Shown: in pieces, positions 57,226-64,000 of the stretch
Numbering within the stretch: position 1 is the stretch's first letter
How the letters are laid out: every line of letters starts with the position of its first letter
Origin: Tetraselmis striata
Taxonomy: Eukaryota > Chlorophyta > Chlorodendrophyceae > Chlorodendrales > Chlorodendraceae
DNA length: 64,000 bases
Direction of reading: 5' to 3'
Assembly: GCA_006384855.1 (NCBI GenBank)
Contig: VCJN01001719.1
Coordinates: forward strand, 42,501-106,500
Program-made: the position numbers and the translations under genes
The notes under the pieces: generated by a model
Databases searched by the model: none
Told to the model about the DNA's origin: nothing
What the model saw: the letters and a program-made list of their open reading frames with translations, nothing else

Positions 57226-57904
57226 TAGGCCAGTGATATAGAACCCGTTCTTTTAAAATTTTCTGAAAAATCGACGCATATATCGCTGATTCAACTGTCA
57301 AGTTACTTCATACATATCATAAAGATGGGCATGCGTGTCCGCTTTAAGCGACGCGAGTGTCGGCTCGGCGGCGGGTCCTTCTCCATCATCTGACATGGTA
57401 ACGCACGGACGTACGGACGAGAATATCACACTCGGATGGTGAGCCGAATGCGGTCTTTAAATAACATGTGACCTTGCCCACAACAAGGTACTAGACTGCT
57501 AATCGCTTTGTGGAACGCAACGACATTGGAAGATGGCAGGCTCAGTTGTTCTTACGGCTGCTTGCATTCTGCCCGTGCTGCACGTGGAGGCATAGAGACG
57601 GGTGAAGTAGTAACCCATAACGCTCCAGCGGCACAAAGCAGTTAGAAAGAGGTTAGGAAAGGAGGAAACCCCATAAATCAGTTTAGATCATACTAGTACG
57701 AGAAGTACCGGTGGGAATTACGGACGAAGTAGTGGGCGTTGCGCTAGCGCAATCCAGTCACTAAGGGTCATTCCACACGGCATAGTCGCGTAGTGCGTAG
57801 GAGCATAGCCACGGTACGTAGAAACAGTACCTTCGTTTCTTCGCTACGCCATGCAACGAATATTTTCATTTTATATTATTACTGGTACTACCCGTAGTCG
57901 CAAT

Positions 57905-58120
57905 GCATGCCATGCTTGATCTAAACGTGTTGATGGGGTTTCCCAACAATCTAACCGTCCTAGTGCGACCCGTACGGTCTGTTGGTGGTTTCAACCGGTC
58001 AGGTCACCGGTACCATCGGGTTTTAGTACGCGCTGCCCCACCGTCCGCAAGCCCTGCGCTCCCGGCCGGGGAGCTGCTTAGGACAGCCACCAGTCGCTCG
58101 TATGCAATCTTCCAACCCCG
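57905..58120 (+). repeat. Direct repeat D2, left copy
   Basis: About 215 bp (tggggtttcccaac...cggccggggagctgcttaggacagccaccag) at roughly 85-90% identity to 60025-60215. Both copies keep a frame (GFPN-LTVLVRPV-VGGFNRSG), but no family is known. Confidence 0.75.
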
Positions 58121-60020
58121 GGTTCGCGTACTTGTGCGCACGAGGGTCACAAAGGCTGAACAAGTCTGTACCGAGGTTCACATACCCGATAGCGAGTCGT
58201 CGTACCGCGCACATGCGTTACACCATCAGGCAGCTACAAACAACCCCTCGGTAATGTGGTTTTCCCTACTCGTGCGCCCGAAGTCGTTTTCCGTTTTTGC
58301 CATGGCTTTGCAGCTGGGACGTTTTCGGGTAGTGATGCGCACGGCAAGGAATTGGAGATGGGCCGTCCCCGTTTGGCGGGTTCAAACCTCAATACCCGAA
58401 GTCGAGTCGCAGTACAAGCCTTCGGGGCTCCCGCATTGGAGCATTCTCTCGTAGTAGTCAACTCTTGAGGTTAGGTGAGGTGGACGCGCTCGGCACCATG
58501 GCCGCTGTTGGCGTCACGGTTGTCAACGACGACAACTACGCCTACCACAACAAATCGGCGCGGACGGAGGAGGACGTCCGTGTCGGGGCGGCCACTTGTT
58601 GTCCCGCAAGACACTTCAACCCCGTCCGCGTGTCCTCGCAATAGGGCGTCGTGGCATCAACGGTCGTTACACGCTGTAGTTTTCCGTAACTATTCGCGTA
58701 ATTGGTCCGTTGCGGGGTGGCGTCGCTCATGCGCCGGTGTTTTGAGAGGGCTCATTGCCCTCGCCCGAATCTTGTTGCAGCAACGTTTGTTGTGGGCGCA
58801 GTGGGAGGCGTATGCGTGGCTCGTTTCGGCGCGTCTCCGACGCCTCCTACTGCAACGTCGCCGTCACAAGGACCATGACAACCTGCAGCTGCCCGCCGCG
58901 GGGGGCAGCTCTATCAGCTCGCGTGCTTGACATTTCGTGGTGGTCGTAACTCCACATGTCCGACTCCATGTCAGGAACCTCGGCGACCGTCGGTGGTGCA
59001 GCAACGGTGGCCGCCTCGTAGTCATCACCCTCACACCGACATCATTGGCATCGTTACTGGCCGGCATAGGCTACAAGGGCCTATACGCCGGCCATCCCGT
59101 TCCCGACGTCACGACATCTCACATCAATGTGACAACATGAGCTGCTCGCAAGGGGACAGCTCCGCCACCCGACGCGACTTGTGCATTTCGTGGCGTCATC
59201 ATGAGCCAGCGACTTGTAAGGTGGTCGGCAGCCGTCGCTGGTGCAGCAGCGGCGGCTACTTCACTGCACTCCGCGAAGCACGACCCGCGGCGACAGCCTA
59301 CCGAGTCGGTGGGTCTTCTGCGACGTCGCCGACAACCGACCCCGACACACCTAAGAGCCGGTATGACACGACCCCAGTAGGTCCCACGTTCCCGTGCCCC
59401 TAAGCGTCGTGCGTTTCAGGTGCCGCCCCGCACGCGAGGCGGTGAGACGACCACCGATGGTGATGGCAACGGCCTCACACCACTGTCATCGCGTGGGGTT
59501 GTGTGTCCACCCCTTGTAACGTTCATCGCTAGTACGGGTGCAGAGTTACCATCGCGTCGCGTACAACGTACCATACTTCACCTGGTTGTAAGCGGCGTGC
59601 TCGGGCACCCGTGCGCGCAACTGTACTCGTCCTACTGGTGCATGTGCCGCTGCTATGTTAGGCACTCGTCACCAACTTGGGCCGCTTCTACTGGCCTACA
59701 TTTCCGGCTCTTACCACGCGCCACCGCGGCGCGCGGCAAATGCTGATGTAGGGCACCGTCGGGAGACGGCACCTTGATTCCGCGACACGTCCGGCCTATG
59801 TCGCGCTGGCATTCGCGCCGCCACCATCTCCCGTCCGCGTGTATTCTGCACATGCGCATCGATCGAGGTTCCTAACCTCTCGGCGCGAGACCCCTTCTAC
59901 AACTCAAGACATCTTCCGCCTTCGTTTGGTCGGCACGCCCACCAAACTTCGTTTGGTCCGACTGCCCACGCTCACAGTCGTAAACAAACCGCATGTACAC
60001 TGGCGAAACCATGCTTGATT
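58121..60020 (+). other. Interior between D2 repeats; no recognised gene
   Basis: GC-rich with imperfect internal repeats: gtcgtaactccacatgtc / gtggtgcagcaacggtggccgc / gctggtgcagcagcggcggc near 58945, 58995 and 59235. One short frame from 58498 (MAAVGVTVVNDDNYAYHN) ends at 58644. No protease, integrase or polymerase motif is seen, so if this is an LTR-type element it is non-autonomous. Confidence 0.35.
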
Positions 60021-60235
60021 GCATGTTATTGAATTCTATAAACGTGATTATGGGGTTTCCCAACTATTTAACTGTCCTAGTGCGACCCGTACCGTTTGTT
60101 GGTGGTTTCAACCGGTCAGGTCACCTGTATCATCGGGTTTCATTACAGGCTGCCCCACCGCCCGCGAGCCTTGCGCTCCCGGCCGGGGAGCTACTTAGGA
60201 CAGCCACCAGCAGTTTGTCTGCCATCTTCCAGCTC
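60021..60235 (+). repeat. Direct repeat D2, right copy
   Basis: Second copy of the 57905 repeat, 2.1 kb to the right in the same orientation. It is preceded by a doubled cttcgtttggtc motif (59924, 59948). Confidence 0.75.
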
Positions 60236-60399
60236 GTTGCCTTCGGCAGCGCCCTCCCGTTTCCTCCTCCACCCTGCGGGCTCCTCCTCCGACCTTTCCC
60301 CCCTTTCGCTGAACCTTCCAAGCCATAAAATGGCGCTTGTACTTGGTACATGTAGTCGCGACGGGATGTAAAAGCGGCCATGCCCGAATGGGCGGGACA

Positions 60400-61300
60400 T
60401 TATTGCGCCCAGCCCACCGCGCTAACCATTGCCAACCGCAATATCGACCGCACCGCACTAGGATCGCTCAACGATGTCCCTAACTGTGGTCGCAGCTTGC
60501 GGACTAGCTTAGCAAAAGTGCTTTTTCCGTCGAGACACGACCAGCGCGCAGCGAACGTCGACGATCACTGCAGGAAGCGCTATAGCACGGATATTAGTTA
60601 GGTATTAAGTTGCATGCCTCCTACCACCCACGGAGTACTCCAAGGGTGGACGACGGCGGAAGCTGGGATCTGTACGAACCGGGCGAAAGAAAGGCGCGTC
60701 GTGAGCCGGAGATATTGCCGGCGGGCGGGTAGGATATGTGTTGTAAATGCACGCCCATCGGCGGAATGGCGGCGCCTTGTTGGCACCGCGACTCGCTCCT
60801 ATATACGGGCTCCTACGCAACTACCTCGTACGCGACTACGGAGCACGTCCGATTTTCGCGCTATGCGGTGGTCCTCCTACGAGTAGGCGGAGACGAGACT
60901 ACGCGTACGGAAGAAGTACCGTGCCATCTTTTCGCCTAATTTGGCAATCACGTACCGCGCCTACACTCCTACAAACTACGGTACGCGACTGCGCGGTGTA
61001 GAAAGGACCTAAAGCAGTAGTAGTCGCGACATGGAAACGCAATTATCGCCCACATTTTCTACATTTTTCCGGACATATCGGCCCTTTCCGACCGTTAAAC
61101 GCCCTCGTACGCCATTTTGCACTTAAGGGATGGATAATTATGTTATCCCCAGGCGATTACCGCCCTGTTTTCGAATTTTCCATGTCGCACTACCAGTATC
61201 GCCCTCGTCGCGCTGGATAAGTAATTTCTCAAAACAGCGGTGTGTACTGGTGCCGAACCGCTATAACCCGTGCGACCGTTACGGGTGCATACGAGGACGT
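60400..61300. other. No gene recognised
   Basis: Short frames with cgtac/gtacg-rich words and no motif. It marks the transition to the compact ORF block on the right. Confidence 0.4.
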
Positions 61301-61309
61301 ATTACGAGG

Positions 61310-63370
61310 CTAAAAGCCGAACAAGAGCATCTTCTGGAAGGCCACGACGTACTGCCGACGCGACCGAACCGTCATGCGCTTCACCGCCTTCTCCACGGGC
61401 ACCACCGCCCCCGGCGAGCTCCCGCCTCCACCCGCGCTCAACGAGTACGAGTTCGACTGCACCAACTGGTCGCTCGAGTCGTAAAACTTGAATTCCGTCA
61501 GCTGGTTGTTGCCGGTGTGGAACAGGGTGGGCTCAAGGCTGGTGATATAGGTGCCACCTGGCAGCGTCGCTTGTATCGTGACGTCCACGTACTCGTTGAC
61601 GACGTCGTCGTCGTACCGGCGCTCGCCGGAGGCCACGTTGATGTTGCCGAAGCCGCCGGAGATGCTGCCCACGTTGGTGGTGTTCAGGTCCACCCACGCC
61701 GGTATCACTTGGCTAGAGATGCCCGGCGTCGAGGCGCAGTCGGTGAGCGCGCCGGTCACCGTGAAGTCCGACCAGCTGCCGAAGTTCTTGCCGGCGTTCC
61801 AGTTCGCCGCCTCCCCACTCATGTAGATCAACGGCTGGGTGCCGGTCGGCGTGCTGCCGTCGGCGCCGAGGGACACCGGCGCGCCGGTCGCGCTGATGAA
61901 CTTGCGGCGGTTGGCCTCCACGCTAAGGTCCAGGTACTCGGTGGTCGCGTACAACTCGGCCATGCAACCGTGCATGAAATCCGCTCCATCACGCGATCCG
62001 ATATAGAACGACGACGCCGACCACAACACGTTTATATCGTTTAGAGAAGGGGTACCTGACACGTCGTCAGCATCGTCAAGATACATGTGGAAGACCGAGT
62101 TTGCCGTGTCCCACGACATGATGAAGTGATGCCACGAGGAGTCGTTAACCGCGGTCGCCCCCACGGCGGTCACAGCGGTCGCCGAGCCACTACAGTACAC
62201 TCGTAGTGCATTGTCGGACGCGGCCGTTCTCACAACTATGTTGTCTGGACCGATGACACCAGAGGACGAAATCAATCGGGAATTCCCGGCGATGGCGCCG
62301 TCCCATTTGAACCACATAGACACAGTGCCGACCTTCGAGAACGCAGTTCCCGTTGTGCCCACAAGACTGTCGTTGGTGCCGTCGAAGTCCACCGCCGCGC
62401 TGATGTCGATGGGCCAGAGCTCCGGCGACGAGGCGCAGTCGGTGAGCGCGCCGGTAACCGTGAAGTCCGACCAGCTGCCGAAGTTCTTTCCGGCGTTCCA
62501 GTTCGCCGCCGCCCCGCTCATGTAGACCAGCGGCTGGGTCCCGGTCGGCGTGCTGCCGTCGGCGCCGAGGGACACCGGCGCGCCGGTCGCGCTGATGAAC
62601 TTGCGGCGGTTGGCCTCCACGCTGAGGTCCAGGTACTCGGTGGTCGCGTAGAACTCGGCCATGCAACCGGTCATTCCGGAGCCAGAAACACCTACGCCCA
62701 TGTTGCTTTCGTCCCATCGGACCGCGAAATCGGATTGAGCGGCGAGAGTGAGGGTCACCGCGTTACCGTCGAGGTATGCATCACGCTTGGAGTTGGCGTT
62801 ATCCCAACTGTAAAGGAAGTGGTGCCAGTCCGTGTCTGTGATTTGGTTGTTGCCCATATTGAACACGAAAACGTTACTGGTGGTTCCGACTCTGCGGCCT
62901 TGTAAGACCGGTATGTTGACATTGAACCAAAATTGAACACCTCCCTCGGTGCCCACCATACTAGAGAACGCGTATTTGGTACCGGTGTCCGCTCTTTTTA
63001 CCCAAAAGCTCACCAACCCCACCTTGGTGTCCACGGTGGATGAGCCGGTACCGCTGAGGTAATCGGTGCCACCGTTGAAGTCCACCGCCGCCGTGATGAG
63101 CGGGCTGTACGCGCTCGCCGTCGTTATGGTACCCAGGTACTGCACCGTGTTCAGCCCCGCCTGGTCCGTGACCGAGAGCCAGTAATAGTAGGCGGTGCCC
63201 GGCGTCAGGCCCGTCCGGCCGACCGACGCCCCCGCGTACGTCACCGTCGTGCCGTCGTTGGTCGGCGTCACCGACCCCAGAAACTCGCTGGTGACGTCGA
63301 ACGCGGTGGCGGTGCCCACGTCGTTGGTCGTGTTCCGGAGCAGCTCCACCAGGGTGATCGCCGGCGCCAT
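61310..63370 (-). CDS. LamG/FN3-like surface or fibre protein, viral or phage type
   Basis: An intronless 686-residue frame, ATG at 63370 and TAG at 61310. Residues about 1-85 form an FN3-like sandwich (TGLTPGTAYYYWLSVTDQAG). Two concanavalin-like (LamG) modules follow at about 90-300 and 325-535, each with DTDWHHF or DSSWHHF and the linker YLDLSVEANRRKFI then GADGSTPTGTQPL. A third beta-rich domain closes the protein (LPGGTYITSLEPTLFHTGNN). Such chains occur in tail or fibre proteins of marine phages and in large algal viruses, where they bind glycans. A purine-rich AAGG lies six bases ahead of the ATG. The next gene upstream is only 23 bp away. No signal peptide is evident. Viral or phage origin is inferred. 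Confidence 0.8.
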   Translation of the reverse strand: MAPAITLVELLRNTTNDVGTATAFDVTSEFLGSVTPTNDGTTVTYAGASVGRTGLTPGTAYYYWLSVTDQAGLNTVQYLGTITTASAYSPLITAAVDFNGGTDYLSGTGSSTVDTKVGLVSFWVKRADTGTKYAFSSMVGTEGGVQFWFNVNIPVLQGRRVGTTSNVFVFNMGNNQITDTDWHHFLYSWDNANSKRDAYLDGNAVTLTLAAQSDFAVRWDESNMGVGVSGSGMTGCMAEFYATTEYLDLSVEANRRKFISATGAPVSLGADGSTPTGTQPLVYMSGAAANWNAGKNFGSWSDFTVTGALTDCASSPELWPIDISAAVDFDGTNDSLVGTTGTAFSKVGTVSMWFKWDGAIAGNSRLISSSGVIGPDNIVVRTAASDNALRVYCSGSATAVTAVGATAVNDSSWHHFIMSWDTANSVFHMYLDDADDVSGTPSLNDINVLWSASSFYIGSRDGADFMHGCMAELYATTEYLDLSVEANRRKFISATGAPVSLGADGSTPTGTQPLIYMSGEAANWNAGKNFGSWSDFTVTGALTDCASTPGISSQVIPAWVDLNTTNVGSISGGFGNINVASGERRYDDDVVNEYVDVTIQATLPGGTYITSLEPTLFHTGNNQLTEFKFYDSSDQLVQSNSYSLSAGGGGSSPGAVVPVEKAVKRMTVRSRRQYVVAFQKMLLFGF
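61731..61970 (-). repeat. Intragenic repeat, second LamG module end
   Basis: About 240 bp at over 95% identity to 62430-62669, encoding the shared ATTEYLDLSVEANRR to TGALTDCAS block. The two copies are about 699 bp apart. Confidence 0.85.
62430..62669 (-). repeat. Intragenic repeat, first LamG module end
   Basis: Partner of 61731-61970. Near-identical DNA within otherwise diverged modules points to recent conversion or duplication. Confidence 0.85.
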
Positions 63371-63393
63371 TTACCTTGATCCGCGGTTTTTTA

Positions 63394-64000
63394 TTACACG
63401 CTGTCCGCTATGGTGGCGGTCACCAGCACCTCGGTCTCGTCGTCGCCGCCGGCGGCCAGGCTGTAGCTGGTGATGGTCGGCGGCGTGCTGTCCGCGGCCG
63501 TCGTGACGCTCGCCGGCGTGAACGCGGTCACCGCCCTGTCGTTGCCGCTGGGGTCGGTCGCCACCAGCCACGCGTAGTACTGCGTCGCCGGCGTGAGGCC
63601 GGTGAAGCTCTGGGCCGTGGCGGTGCCCGCCTTCGCCACGCCGCTCGCCTTGACGGTGGCCACGTCCGGCGCGGTGGCCGACGTGCTCTGGTACACGTAG
63701 ATGGCGTTGACGCCGGCGGGGTCGTTGTCCGTGGCGCCGAAGCTCAGGTCGATCGCGGTGGCCGCCGGCGTGCCCGCCGCCTGCGTGGCGCTGGTGACGG
63801 TCGGCGCGGTCGTGTCGTCCGTGGTGTACGAGCCCAAGCTCTGGGTCGTGCTGTTGCCGGCGTCATCCGTGGCTATGAGCCAGTAGTACAGCGTGGTGTT
63901 GGCGGTGGTGGTGTAGGTGTGGCTGAAGGTGCTCCCGGTCAGGCTGCCGGTCACGTCGGTCACCGTGGCGCCGACGATGGTGTTGGTGGTGTTCACGTGC
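63394..64000 (-). CDS. FN3-like repeat protein, partial, runs off the right edge
   Basis: Open to the window edge, stop TAA at 63394. At least two beta-sandwich repeats of the same pattern: YYWLIATDDAGNSTTQSLGS, a D-D-T-T-A-P-T-V-T linker, then FTGLTPATQYYAWLVATDPS and another D-S-T-P-P-T-I-T linker. There is no ATG inside the window, so the start lies beyond it. Same strand as the LamG protein and 23 bp ahead of it, which suggests one transcription unit of virus- or phage-like compactness. Confidence 0.7.
   Translation of the reverse strand, partial: HVNTTNTIVGATVTDVTGSLTGSTFSHTYTTTANTTLYYWLIATDDAGNSTTQSLGSYTTDDTTAPTVTSATQAAGTPAATAIDLSFGATDNDPAGVNAIYVYQSTSATAPDVATVKASGVAKAGTATAQSFTGLTPATQYYAWLVATDPSGNDRAVTAFTPASVTTAADSTPPTITSYSLAAGGDDETEVLVTATIADSV

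Noticed and set aside
61130..62044. 304-residue plus-strand frame antisense to the LamG gene
   Set aside because: Composition shadow of a GC-rich coding strand; the Arg/Ala/His-rich product has no domain, while the minus strand encodes clear modules.

Overview
The window looks like nuclear DNA of a green alga (Chlorophyta). Evidence: a chloroplast-targeted CPP1-type protein, an organellar-type RsmI rRNA methyltransferase, genes broken into short exons by GC-rich introns, several GC-AG introns, more than 15 homopolymeric G:C runs of about 15-30 bases, and a small AT-rich patch of mitochondrial genes pasted into GC-rich sequence. The species cannot be named from the sequence.

Layout. 1-6.6 kb: the first 14 coding exons of an M16 zinc metalloprotease (insulin-degrading-enzyme type, minus strand) whose C-terminus lies beyond the left edge; its 2-kb intron carries a six-unit minisatellite. 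6.8-23.4 kb: a transposon graveyard with a broken non-LTR retroelement (reverse transcriptase plus PD-(D/E)XK-like domain, 7.5-10.9 kb), three copies of an element 3' end sharing a C-terminal coding frame and terminal motif, inverted terminal repeats at 12.0, 16.8 and 22.06 kb, uncertain small genes, and a 220-bp direct repeat. 24-35 kb: a CAMK-like Ser/Thr kinase linked tail to tail with rsmI. The complete rsmI gene (34.2-38 kb, minus) sits next to kinase copy C (32.4 kb); a direct duplicate of kinase plus the last three rsmI exons lies at 24.06-26.96 kb (copy A), followed immediately by an inverted, internally deleted third copy (26.97-28.19 kb, copy B). A second retroelement remnant is at 29.2-30.6 kb. 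39.4-41.2 kb: a five-exon CPP1-like plastid membrane protein (plus). 42.9-49.2 kb: a ten-exon gene for a tubulin-tyrosine-ligase-like protein with an N-terminal membrane anchor (plus).

49.7-50.8 kb: a composite nuclear insertion of mitochondrial DNA holding an rps11 3' end, a large-subunit rRNA 3' end and an rpl16 fragment, probably with a LAGLIDADG piece. 52.0-54.1 kb: an intronless lipase-like gene (minus). 54.6-61 kb: more transposon debris, including a DDE-transposase-like remnant and a repeat pair 2.1 kb apart. 61.3-64 kb: two long intronless minus-strand ORFs only 23 bp apart, carrying FN3-like and LamG-like modules typical of viral or phage surface proteins; the second runs off the right edge. 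This is the best candidate for endogenous viral or phage-derived DNA.

The host genes (protease, RsmI, CPP1, kinase, TTL-like) do not form a pathway. The clearest large-scale feature is repeated duplication of the kinase/rsmI junction.
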